A stretch of DNA of 64,000 bases from Pseudomonas laurylsulfatiphila (GTDB lineage: Bacteria; Pseudomonadota; Gammaproteobacteria; Pseudomonadales; Pseudomonadaceae). The notes below the pieces were generated by a model. It searched no databases, was not told the DNA's origin, and saw nothing but the letters and a program-made list of their open reading frames with translations. The translations under genes and the position numbers were made by a program. The DNA lies in NCBI RefSeq assembly GCF_002934665.1, contig NZ_NIRS01000006.1:1-64000 (forward strand), read 5' to 3'. Below are positions 1 through 8,659 of this stretch, one piece after another (position 1 is the stretch's first letter; every line of letters begins with the position of its first letter).

Positions 1-3000
1 CCGTCGCCGAGGTTTTTCTCGAAGACGGTGAGTTCGCCGCCCTCGACGTTCAAACCACCAATCGTCACCGGATCGTCGTTGTTGTGGATCTGCAGCACCA
101 GGTTGGCGGTGCTGGTATCGCCGTCCGCGTCGGTGATGGTGTAGGTGAAAGTGTCGGTGCCGTCGCCACCGCCGTGCAGGGCTTTGAAATCGGCGTCGCT
201 GGTATTCAGCGTGTAGGTGTAGGTGCCGTTGGCGTTCAGCACCAGGGTGCCGTAGGTGCCGGTGAAGGTGCCGGGGGTGATCGGGCCAGTGCCTTCACCG
301 ATGGTTACCCGGTCGGCGCCTTGTACGTCGTTGGTCAGCACGTTGCCGTTGAGCGTCAGTTGGGTTTCCGAAGCAGTGCCATTGCTGTCGTTCACGCCCT
401 TCGGCAGGTCGTCGACGATGTTGACGTCCAGTGAACCGATGGCGGTAGTGCCGTTGTCATCGACGGCGGTCACGGCGAACTGCTCAGGCAAGGTGTTGGC
501 GCCGTTGGCGGTCGGGTGCGCTTCGTTATCGTTGAGGGTGTAGCTGTAACTGACCACGCCGGTCGCGGCGTTGAAGCCGGTGATGGTCAGCGTGCTGCCC
601 AGTGGTGTGGTGATCGATTGCGGGAAGCCCGCCGCCACACCCGCGGTGACCACGGCAATGCCGCCGACGGTCAGGCTGGTGACACCGTCCAGTGCAGTAA
701 CGGTGAAGGTGCCGTTCTGGGTCAGCGCGGTGGCATCCGGGGTACTACCGTCGCCGAGGTTTTTCTCGAAGACGGTGAGTTCGCCGCCCTCGACGTTCAA
801 ACCACCAATCGTCACCGGATCGTCGTTGTTGTGGATCTGCAGCACCAGGTTGGCGGTGCTGGTATCGCCGTCCGCGTCGGTGATGGTGTAGGTGAAAGTG
901 TCGGTGCCGTCGCCACCGCCGTGCAGGGCTTTGAAATCGGCGTCGCTGGTATTCAGCGTGTAGGTGTAGGTGCCGTTGGCATTCAGCACCAGGGTGCCGT
1001 AGGTGCCGGTGAAGGTGCCGGGGGTGATCGGGCCAGTGCCTTCACCAATGGTTACCCGGTCGGCGCCTTGTACGTCGTTGGTCAGCACGTTGCCGTTGAG
1101 TGTCAGTTGGGTTTCCGAAGCAGTGCCATTGCTGTCGTTCACGCCCTTCGGCAGGTCGTCGACGATGTTGACGTCCAGTGAACCGATGGCGGTAGTGCCG
1201 TTGTCATCGACGGCGGTCACGGCGAACTGCTCAGGCAAGGTGTTGGCGCCGTTGGCGGTCGGGTGCGCTTCGTTATCGTTGAGGGTGTAGCTGTAACTGA
1301 CCACGCCGGTCGCGGCGTTGAAGCCGGTGATGGTCAGCGTGCTGCCCAGTGGTGTGGTGATCGATTGCGGGAAGCCCGCCGCCACACCCGCGGTGACCAC
1401 GGCAATGCCGCCGACGGTCAGGCTGGTGACACCGTCCAGTGCAGTAACGGTGAAGGTGCCGTTCTGGGTCAGCGCGGTGGCATCCGGGGTACTACCGTCG
1501 CCGAGGTTTTTCTCGAAGACGGTGAGTTCGCCGCCCTCGACGTTCAAGCCGCCAATCGTCACCGGATCGTCGTTGTTGTGGATCTGCAGCACCAGGTTGG
1601 CGGTGCTGGTATCGCCGTCCGCGTCGGTGATGGTGTAGGTGAAAGTGTCGGTGCCGTCGCCACCACCGTGCAACGCCTTGAAATCCGCATCGCTGGTATT
1701 CAGCGTGTAGGTGTAAGTGCCGTTGGCATTGAGCACCAAAGTACCGTAGGTACCGGTGAAGGTGCCGGGGGTGATCGGGCCAGTGCCTTCACCAATGGTT
1801 ACCCGGTCGGCGCCTTGTACGTCGTTGGTCAATACGTTGCCGTTGAGGGTCAGCAAGGTTTCCGACGCCGTCGAAGCATTGCTGTCGTTCACGCCTTGTG
1901 GCAAGTCGTCGACGATGTTCACGTCGAGACTGCCGGTGGCCGTGGTGCCGTTGTCATCGACCAGGGTCACGGCAAACTGCTCAGGCAATGTGTTGGCGCC
2001 GTTGGCGGTCGGATGCGCTTCGTTGTCGTTGAGGGTGTAGCTGTAGCTGACCACGCCAGTCGCCGCGTTGAAGCCGGTGATGGTCAAGGTGCTGCCCAGC
2101 GGTGTGGTGATCGATTGCGGGAAGCCGGCCGCCACACCCGCGGTGACCACGGCAATACCGCCGACGGTCAGGCTGGTGACGCCGTCCAGTGCAGTAACGG
2201 TGAAGGTGCCGTTCTGGGTCAGCGCGGTGGCATCCGGGGTACTGCCGTCGCCGAGGTTTTTCTCGAAGACGGTCAACTCACCGCCCTCGACGTTCAAACC
2301 GCCAATCGTCACCGGATCATCGTTGTTGTGGATCTGCAGCACCAGGTTGGCGGTACTGCTGTCGCCGTCCGCGTCGGTGATGGTGTAGGTGAAAGTGTCG
2401 GTGCCGTCGCCACCGCCGTGCAACGCCTTGAAGTCGGCGTCGCTGGTATTCAGCGTGTAGGTGTAAGTGCCGTTGGCATTGAGCACCAAAGTACCGTAGG
2501 TACCGGTGAAGGTGCCGGGGGTGATCGGGCCAGTGCCTTCACCAATGGTTACCCGGTCGGCGCCTTGTACGTCGTTGGTCAATACGTTGCCGTTGAGGGT
2601 CAGCAAGGTTTCCGACGCCGTCGAAGCATTGCTGTCGTTCACGCCTTGTGGCAAGTCGTCGACGATGTTCACGTCGAGACTGCCGGTGGCCGTGGTGCCG
2701 TTGTCATCGACCAGGGTCACGGCAAACTGCTCAGGCAATGTGTTGGCGCCGTTGGCGGTCGGATGCGCTTCGTTGTCATTGAGTGTGTAGCTGTAACTCA
2801 CCACGCCGGTCGCGGCGTTGAAGCCGGTGATGGTCAGGGTGCTGCCCAGTGGTGTGGTGATCGATTGCGGGAAGCCCGCCGCCACACCCGCGGTGACCAC
2901 GGCAATGCCGCCGACGGTCAGGCTGGTGATGCCGTCCAGCGCGGTGACGGTGAAGGTGCCGTTCTGAGTCAGCGCCGTGGTATCCGGGGTACTGCCGTCG

Positions 3001-3741
3001 CCGAGGTTTTTCTCGAAGACGGTCAACTCGCCGCCCCCAATATTCAAACCGCCAATCGTGTCCGGGTCATCGTTGTTGTGGATCTGCAGCACCAGGGTCG
3101 CCGTACTGCTGTCGCCATCGGCGTCCGTCAGCGTATAGGTGAAGCTTTCGGTGCCGTCGCCACCGCCGTGCAACGCCTTGAAGTCGGCGTCGCTGGTATT
3201 CAGCGTGTAGGTGTAAGTGCCGTTGGCATTGAGCACCAAAGTACCGTAGGTACCGGTGAAGGTGCCGGGGGTGATCGGGCCAGTGCCTTCACCAATGGTT
3301 ACCCGGTCGGCGCCTTGTACGTCGTTGGTCAGCACGTTGCCGTTCAGCGTCAGCAAGGTTTCCGAGGCGATGCCATTGCTGTCGTCGACCGCTTGGGGCA
3401 CGTCGTCGGCGATGTTGATATCCAGCGAACCGGTGACGCTATCGCCATTGCTGTCGCCTGCCACCACGGCGAAGTGTTCACTGAGGGTATTGCCCCCCTC
3501 ACCGCCTGCATGGGTTTCGGCACCGTTGAGGGTGTAGCTGTAACTGACCACGCCCGTGGCCGGGTTATAGCCGGTGACGGTCAGTGTGCTGCCCAGCGGG
3601 GTGGTGACCGACTGCGGAAAGCCTGCCGCCACGCCGCCGCTGATCACGTTGATGCCGCCGATGCTGAGGCTGGTCAGCCCGTCGGGTGCATTGACGGTGA
3701 AGGTGCCGCTTTGGGTCAGCGCACCAGGGTTGCTCGCCGAG
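1..3741 (-). repeat. Tandem 747-750 bp repeats inside the adhesin gene
   Basis: Five in-frame copies begin (on the plus strand) at 1, 748, 1495, 2245 and 2995, with spacings of 747, 747, 750 and 750 bases. The copies at 1-747 and 748-1494 differ at only a few bases, for example ggcgttcagc against ggcattcagc. Divergence increases towards the gene start, and the copy at 2995-3741 is the most different. A related boundary is still visible near 3742. The array continues past the left edge, so the copy number is unknown. Confidence 0.95.
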
Positions 3742-4394
3742 CCGTCGGCCAGGTTGGCCTCATTGACGGTCAGCTCGCCATTCTCCACCGACAGGCCATC
3801 AAGGGTGACCGGATTGTTCGGCACCTCAGGCGTCACTGGCGGCACCACAGGGGTATCGGTCGCTACAGCGTTATTGTCCGGATTAGCGTTCAGGCGTTCT
3901 TCGGGAAGTTCGGGAATGCCGTTGAAACCGGCAGTGGGGAAACCGATGGTGGGATCGACTCGCCCACCCACTTCTTCGAGCATGACGAAACTATGGCCGC
4001 TGCCCTGGATGCCGCCCGGTACACCGCTCGTCGTAGTCGGCCCGGCAGCCGTGGCTTCAGCTGTCTGGGTCGGGTCGTCGCCCGCCGCAATGGCTTTTTG
4101 CAGCTGTTCGACATCCGTCAGCTGCGCCTGGCTCGGCGTCACCGCCTCGGACGAGTCCACATGGGGAATCTGATTGGCGAGCAATTGCGGGGTCATCTGC
4201 ATGCTGCTGCCGCGCCCGAGGGTCAGTTCCTGGCCATTTTGCAGATGCACCGCAACCGCGCCTTCGGCGCCAGTGCTCAGTTGGTCGCCGGCGAACAGTT
4301 TGTCCCCCTCGACCAGCGCGCGCCGGGTGCCGTCGCTCGCAACCGCGAACACCTGACCGATGACCTTACTGACGATTCCGATGAGCGTAGCCAT
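1..4394 (-). CDS. Giant LapA/MapA-type repeat adhesin, N-terminal part (3' end outside window)
   Basis: A surface adhesin held in the outer membrane by an N-terminal retention module and released by a LapG-type periplasmic protease. The start at 4394 has GGAGG 8 bases upstream, and the frame stays open to base 1 (about 1464 codons seen). Residues 1-110 (MATLIGIVSKVIGQ...) resemble the retention module, and T115-A-A-G118 matches the known LapG di-alanine cleavage site. A linker (about 130-215) leads into tandem VCBS-like repeats of 249-250 residues, rich in Asp, Gly and Thr and carrying DADGDS-type motifs. The start differs from the MSSVVAIVK start I remember for LapA, so the protein may be the second adhesin, MapA. 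The C-terminal RTX and secretion signal would lie beyond the left edge. It is divergent from its likely exporter. Confidence 0.9.
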   Translation of the reverse strand, partial: MATLIGIVSKVIGQVFAVASDGTRRALVEGDKLFAGDQLSTGAEGAVAVHLQNGQELTLGRGSSMQMTPQLLANQIPHVDSSEAVTPSQAQLTDVEQLQKAIAAGDDPTQTAEATAAGPTTTSGVPGGIQGSGHSFVMLEEVGGRVDPTIGFPTAGFNGIPELPEERLNANPDNNAVATDTPVVPPVTPEVPNNPVTLDGLSVENGELTVNEANLADGSASNPGALTQSGTFTVNAPDGLTSLSIGGINVISGGVAAGFPQSVTTPLGSTLTVTGYNPATGVVSYSYTLNGAETHAGGEGGNTLSEHFAVVAGDSNGDSVTGSLDINIADDVPQAVDDSNGIASETLLTLNGNVLTNDVQGADRVTIGEGTGPITPGTFTGTYGTLVLNANGTYTYTLNTSDADFKALHGGGDGTESFTYTLTDADGDSSTATLVLQIHNNDDPDTIGGLNIGGGELTVFEKNLGDGSTPDTTALTQNGTFTVTALDGITSLTVGGIAVVTAGVAAGFPQSITTPLGSTLTITGFNAATGVVSYSYTLNDNEAHPTANGANTLPEQFAVTLVDDNGTTATGSLDVNIVDDLPQGVNDSNASTASETLLTLNGNVLTNDVQGADRVTIGEGTGPITPGTFTGTYGTLVLNANGTYTYTLNTSDADFKALHGGGDGTDTFTYTITDADGDSSTANLVLQIHNNDDPVTIGGLNVEGGELTVFEKNLGDGSTPDATALTQNGTFTVTALDGVTSLTVGGIAVVTAGVAAGFPQSITTPLGSTLTITGFNAATGVVSYSYTLNDNEAHPTANGANTLPEQFAVTLVDDNGTTATGSLDVNIVDDLPQGVNDSNASTASETLLTLNGNVLTNDVQGADRVTIGEGTGPITPGTFTGTYGTLVLNANGTYTYTLNTSDADFKALHGGGDGTDTFTYTITDADGDTSTANLVLQIHNNDDPVTIGGLNVEGGELTVFEKNLGDGSTPDATALTQNGTFTVTALDGVTSLTVGGIAVVTAGVAAGFPQSITTPLGSTLTITGFNAATGVVSYSYTLNDNEAHPTANGANTLPEQFAVTAVDDNGTTAIGSLDVNIVDDLPKGVNDSNGTASETQLTLNGNVLTNDVQGADRVTIGEGTGPITPGTFTGTYGTLVLNANGTYTYTLNTSDADFKALHGGGDGTDTFTYTITDADGDTSTANLVLQIHNNDDPVTIGGLNVEGGELTVFEKNLGDGSTPDATALTQNGTFTVTALDGVTSLTVGGIAVVTAGVAAGFPQSITTPLGSTLTITGFNAATGVVSYSYTLNDNEAHPTANGANTLPEQFAVTAVDDNGTTAIGSLDVNIVDDLPKGVNDSNGTASETQLTLNGNVLTNDVQGADRVTIGEGTGPITPGTFTGTYGTLVLNANGTYTYTLNTSDADFKALHGGGDGTDTFTYTITDADGDTSTANLVLQIHNNDDPVTIGGLNVEGGELTVFEKNLGD

Positions 4395-4982
4395 GTGCAC
4401 TTCCTCCGCTGCCAACCGCTGTCGGCATCTTGTTTGTGCGAAGAACGTGCTCATGGCTCAAGCGGGTTGTCTGGCGAATGGTGTTCCGGGTCCCGGTTTA
4501 CTTGAGTAAGCCGAGGCCCCGGCAACGATCTCGCCCAGCCATTCGCTCACGGCGCTGTTTACGGTTTGGGGAAAACTCCTCTGCAATCAATGGCATCGGA
4601 TCCCTGTGCGCAACAATGTTGCCTGTGAACGATGCGTAACGATCTTGAATCACTCAAGTGACAAAAAACCGTCACTTTCAGATCGCTAGCGTCCCTCCCC
4701 TCCAGCACTTCTCCGCTCTATGTCGATAAGTGGATTGGAACTTTTTTCAAGCCCCCGACGAGCGCCCCAGAGCTCATAAAACAAGGGCTTTCGCATTGAA
4801 CAATGTGCTGGATTTCGCAGAGCGCATAAGTTTTTTTTGGCATAACCGTTATGAAAAAAATTTCTTAGCTACGCTTCAGAATGTTCTTAGCTCTTTTGTT
4901 AAAGTCATGAAACAACTTTACCTATAAATGTCGTCAAATAATTGGCGACTGATAAGCACCATCAGGAATCAGGGAGATGTAC
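4395..4982. promoter_or_regulatory. Divergent intergenic region between adhesin and exporter operon
   Basis: This 588-base region must hold the promoters of both transcripts. An inverted repeat (AAGTGAC, 8-base gap, GTCACTT) lies at 4656-4677. The stretch from about 4820 to 4930 is clearly AT-rich with long A and T runs, which fits binding of a silencer such as MvaT or of FleQ-type regulators, but I could not assign -35/-10 boxes with confidence. Short open frames here look like noise. Confidence 0.5.
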
Positions 4983-6341
4983 ATGCGCCTATTAACCCCC
5001 CTCTGCAGCGCGGTTCTTTTGGCCATGGCCTGCTCGTCCCAGGCTCAGGCCATGACGCTGACCGAAGCGATCCAGAGCACCATCGCGACGCACCCGGAAC
5101 TGGCATCGCGGGTGGACAGCCGTCTGTCAGCTGACGAGGACGTGAAGGTCGCCAAAGGGGGCTTTTATCCATCGGTAGATCTGAACGCCGCTTACGGGCG
5201 CGGGTACAGCGATAACACCAATACCCGGGCGCTCGGCAATCACCACACCGAAACCCTCAACTACACCCAGTCGGAATTGCGCCTGCGGCAAATGCTTTTT
5301 GACGGGTTCAACACTGCCAATGAAGTCGATCGCACCAAAGGCGTGGTCAACTCGCGAGCCTATTACGCTCAGGGTACGGCTCAGGATCTGGCCCTGCGCA
5401 CCACCGAGGTTTATCTCGAAGTGCTCAAGCGCCGCGAACTGGTGACCCTGGCCAAGAACAACCTGCAAGCGCACTTGCGGGTCAACGACCAGATCGGCCT
5501 GCGCACCCAACGTGGCGTGGGTAGCAACGCCGATGCCGACCAGTCCGGCGCTCGCCGGGCACTGGCAGAAAACAACCTCGACACTGCCGAAGTCGATCTG
5601 GCTGACGCCGAGTCGAACTTTTACGCCGTTGTCGGGCGTATGCCCGATGAACTGGAGGCCCCGCCGTCGATTCGTGGTGAAGTCCCAACCTCCCTGCCCG
5701 AAGCCCAGCAGAGCATGGTGGAAAACAACCCTTACCTGAAATCCGCCCAGGCCGACGTGCAATCGGCCGAAAGCCAGTACGAAGTTGCCAAGTCGCCCTT
5801 CTACCCACGCCTTGACGCCGAGGCGGCAGTGGGCGCGAACAACAACGTGCAGGGTGATGAAGGCCACGACAACGAGTGGCGGGTCGGCGTGGTGATGAAC
5901 TACAACCTGTTCCGCGGCGGCAGCGACAAGGCGCGCCTGGCCTCCGACGCGCACAAGATCAACCAGGCCATGGACATTCGCAACAATGCCCTGCGCCAGC
6001 TCAATGAAAATATTCACCTGGCCTGGAACGCCATGGTCAATGCCAAGAAACAAACCCCGACCGCCCGTGAATACGCCGACACCAGCAAGCGCGTACGCAT
6101 TGCCTATCAGGATCAGTTCGGCCTCGGCCAGCGGACCCTGCTTGACCTGCTCGACAGCGAAAACGAACTCTACAACGCCAACCGTCGCTACACCGAAGTG
6201 CGCTACACCGAAGAGTTTTCGATGTACCGCGTGCTGGCGAACATGGGTCAGTTGTTGAGCAAACAACGGGTCGTACTGCCCGCCGACGCGATCGCCCAGA
6301 GCGAAGTGAAAAACGAAGCTCGTCTGCCTGAAATGAAATAA
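4983..6341 (+). CDS. TolC-family outer-membrane channel of a type I secretion system (LapE/MapE-like)
   Basis: The outer-membrane tunnel of the exporter for the divergent adhesin. The 452-residue protein has a signal peptide (MRLLTPLCSAVLLAMACSSQAQA), then two alpha-helical TolC/OEP repeats, with the TLTEAI start and a second half beginning near NPYLKSAQAD that are typical of the family. I chose the ATG at 4983 because AGGGAG at 4971-4976 sits 6 bases upstream; the ATG at 4977 touches that ribosome site. It is the first gene of a three-gene block with the ABC and HlyD genes, separated from the ABC gene by about 150 bases containing a REP pair. Function is known for the family; the pairing with this adhesin is inferred from position. 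Confidence 0.9.
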   Translation: MRLLTPLCSAVLLAMACSSQAQAMTLTEAIQSTIATHPELASRVDSRLSADEDVKVAKGGFYPSVDLNAAYGRGYSDNTNTRALGNHHTETLNYTQSELRLRQMLFDGFNTANEVDRTKGVVNSRAYYAQGTAQDLALRTTEVYLEVLKRRELVTLAKNNLQAHLRVNDQIGLRTQRGVGSNADADQSGARRALAENNLDTAEVDLADAESNFYAVVGRMPDELEAPPSIRGEVPTSLPEAQQSMVENNPYLKSAQADVQSAESQYEVAKSPFYPRLDAEAAVGANNNVQGDEGHDNEWRVGVVMNYNLFRGGSDKARLASDAHKINQAMDIRNNALRQLNENIHLAWNAMVNAKKQTPTAREYADTSKRVRIAYQDQFGLGQRTLLDLLDSENELYNANRRYTEVRYTEEFSMYRVLANMGQLLSKQRVVLPADAIAQSEVKNEARLPEMK

Positions 6342-6350
6342 CGAAGTACC

Positions 6351-6438
6351 CGTGCAGGAGCGGCCGCAGGCTGTGATCTTTTGAACGTGTTTGCTGAAAA
6401 GCAAAGTCAAAAGATCACAGCCTGCGGCAGCTCCTACA
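6351..6438. repeat. REP-type inverted pair (GGAGC...GCTGCGATCTTTTGA family)
   Basis: Two head-to-head copies of the element ending in GTGATCTTTTGA / TCAAAAGATCAC, with a short AT-rich loop. It lies between the TolC and ABC genes, so it could form a hairpin that tunes mRNA stability within the operon. Confidence 0.85.
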
Positions 6439-6490
6439 ATGAGATATGCAGATATCTGTCAGTTGCCGTAGTGCAACGGGAGCAATCAAT

Positions 6491-8650
6491 TTGACCAGCA
6501 TGGAACCCGGCAACACCGGTGTCGATCCGCGTCTGAGCTTCGATGACCCGCTTCTGGACGGTCTGCTGATCCTCTGCAAACTCCACGGTGCGACGGTCAG
6601 TCGCGCCAGCCTCAGTGCCGGGCTCCCCATGGCACACCAACGCCTGAGCCTGGACCTGCTGCCCCGTGCAGCGGCCCGGGCCGGTTTGCAAGCGCGCCTG
6701 CTGCGCCGTGACCTCAAGGACATCTCGCCGCTCAACCTGCCCGTGCTGCTGTTGCTCAACAACGGCCGCACGGCCGTCCTGCGTCGTTATGCCGAGGACG
6801 GCAAGGTGCTGATCCTGCCCAGCGAAGCCGACGGCGGCGAACAATGGCTCAGCCCTGAAGAGCTGGCCGAACACTACAGTGGCCAGGCGTTGTTTGCCCG
6901 CCCGCGCCACGAACTCGAAGACTTGCGCTCGCCGCTGGTGCCTCGGGTCCAGGCGTGGTTCCGCGATACGCTGAAGCTGTCGAAATGGCTGTACAGCGAT
7001 GCGATCCTGGCGAGTTTCCTGATCAACCTTTTGGGTCTGATGGTGCCGCTGTTCGTGATGCAGACCTACGACCGCGTGGTGCCGAACCAGGCCACTTCGA
7101 CCTTGTGGGTGCTGGCGATCGGTCTGCTGATCGGCACCGCTTTCGAACTGGTGCTGCGGGTCGTTCGTGCGCACCTGCTGGATACCGCCGGCAAGAAAAC
7201 CGACGTGATCCTGTCGGCCACCCTGTTCGAGCGCATCACCGGCATGGCGATGAAAGCACGGCCGGCGACCATCGGTGGTTTTGCCCAAAGCATTCATGAC
7301 TTCCAGGGCCTGCGGGAGTTTCTCACCGCCGTGACCCTCACCAGCCTGATCGACCTGCCCTTCTGCCTGCTGATGCTGCTGGTGATCGGCCTGCTCGGTG
7401 GCTGGCTGGTGGTGATTCCGATTCTGGCGTTTCCGATCACCATCATATTCGCCATGGTGATCCAGGTGCGCCTGCGCGACACCGTACAGAAAAGTCTCAG
7501 CCTCGGTGCCGAACGCCAGGCGTTGCTGATCGAAACCCTCAGCGGCCTGGAAACCCTCAAGGCCTGCAGCGCCGAAAGCGAACGCCAGCACAAATGGGAA
7601 AGTACCCACGGCGCCCTCACCCGCCTCGACAGCCATGCCCGCAACCTCTCGGCCCTGGCCACCAACGGCACGCTGTTCATCCAGCAGATGTCCGGCATGG
7701 CGACCATTGTCGCCGGGGTCTACAGCATCATCGCCGGCAACCTCAGTGTCGGTGCCCTGGTGGCCAGCTACATGCTCGGCAGTCGAGTGCTGGCGCCGCT
7801 GGGACAGATCGCCGGCCTGATCACCCGCTACCAGCAAGCGCAACTGACCATGAAAAGCACCGACGCGCTGATGGGCCTGCCCCAGGAGCGCGACGCCAAA
7901 CAACGGCCGCTTGAGCGCACCCAACTGCAAGGCGCGCTGGATGTTGTCGGCGTGACTTTCCACTACAACGGCCAGAACGCTCCCGCCCTGGCCAATGTCA
8001 GCTTCAGTGTGAAACCCGGTGAGCGAATCGGCGTGATTGGTCGCAGTGGCTCGGGAAAAAGCACCCTGGCGCGGCTGGTGATGGGTTTCTACGAACCGGA
8101 AGAAGGCCAACTATTGCTCGATGGCCTGGACTTGCGACAGCTGGACGTCGCCGACCTGCGCCATCAGATCGGTTACGTCGCTCACGACCTGCCGCTGCTG
8201 GCCGGCAGCCTGCGCGATAACCTGACCCTCGGCGCGCGCTACATCAGTGACTCACGCATGCTCGAAGTGGCCGAACTCACCGGCGTCACCGAACTGGCCC
8301 GGCAACACCCGCAAGGCTTCGACCGGCCCGTGGGCGAGCGCGGGCAGTTGCTGTCCGGTGGTCAGCGCCAGGCGGTTTTGCTGGCCCGGGCCTTGTTGCT
8401 CGACCCGCCGATCCTGCTGCTCGACGAACCGACCAGCGCCATGGACAACAGCAGCGAAGACGTCCTGCGGCAAAAACTCCACGGCTGGGTCCAGGGCAAA
8501 ACCGTGCTGCTGGTGACTCACCGCACCTCGATGCTGAGCCTGGTGGACAGGCTGGTGGTGCTGGACAACGGACGGATCGTCGCCGACGGGTCGAAAGAAG
8601 CAGTCATCGACGCACTGCGCAAGGGCCGTGTCGGCTCTGCGGCTGTTTAG
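6491..8650 (+). CDS. Type I secretion ABC transporter with degenerate C39-like domain (LapB/MapB-like)
   Basis: The inner-membrane ATPase that drives adhesin export. Its 719 residues hold an N-terminal C39-like domain (about 15-140), a six-helix membrane domain (about 165-440) and a nucleotide-binding domain (about 480-700). Walker A is G517-RSGSGKST, the signature is LSGGQ at 621-625, Walker B is ILLLDE at 641-646, and the switch histidine is H677. In the C39-like domain the usual catalytic Cys position is Gly (GLLILCKLHG), so it should bind but not cut substrate, as in HlyB and LapB. I chose the TTG at 6491 because GGGAG at 6478-6482 is 8 bases upstream; ATG 6500 is an alternative. Next gene: HlyD, 9 bases on. 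Confidence 0.93.
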   Translation: MTSMEPGNTGVDPRLSFDDPLLDGLLILCKLHGATVSRASLSAGLPMAHQRLSLDLLPRAAARAGLQARLLRRDLKDISPLNLPVLLLLNNGRTAVLRRYAEDGKVLILPSEADGGEQWLSPEELAEHYSGQALFARPRHELEDLRSPLVPRVQAWFRDTLKLSKWLYSDAILASFLINLLGLMVPLFVMQTYDRVVPNQATSTLWVLAIGLLIGTAFELVLRVVRAHLLDTAGKKTDVILSATLFERITGMAMKARPATIGGFAQSIHDFQGLREFLTAVTLTSLIDLPFCLLMLLVIGLLGGWLVVIPILAFPITIIFAMVIQVRLRDTVQKSLSLGAERQALLIETLSGLETLKACSAESERQHKWESTHGALTRLDSHARNLSALATNGTLFIQQMSGMATIVAGVYSIIAGNLSVGALVASYMLGSRVLAPLGQIAGLITRYQQAQLTMKSTDALMGLPQERDAKQRPLERTQLQGALDVVGVTFHYNGQNAPALANVSFSVKPGERIGVIGRSGSGKSTLARLVMGFYEPEEGQLLLDGLDLRQLDVADLRHQIGYVAHDLPLLAGSLRDNLTLGARYISDSRMLEVAELTGVTELARQHPQGFDRPVGERGQLLSGGQRQAVLLARALLLDPPILLLDEPTSAMDNSSEDVLRQKLHGWVQGKTVLLVTHRTSMLSLVDRLVVLDNGRIVADGSKEAVIDALRKGRVGSAAV

Positions 8651-8659
8651 GAGTTGGCC

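Noticed and set aside
516..4505. Very long plus-strand open frames (up to 1080 codons) across the adhesin region
   Set aside because: They repeat with the 750-bp unit, have odd Val/Gly/His/Arg composition, and are antisense to the well-formed adhesin frame with a good ribosome site. They are shadows of a GC-rich repeat gene.
4730..4927. 65-codon plus-strand frame in the adhesin-exporter intergenic region
   Set aside because: It lies in an AT-rich promoter-like stretch, has no ribosome site and no domain pattern; more likely regulatory DNA.
5127..6410. Long antisense frame opposite the TolC-family gene
   Set aside because: It mirrors the coding strand of a clear TolC protein; the composition is antisense-like and no start signal is visible.
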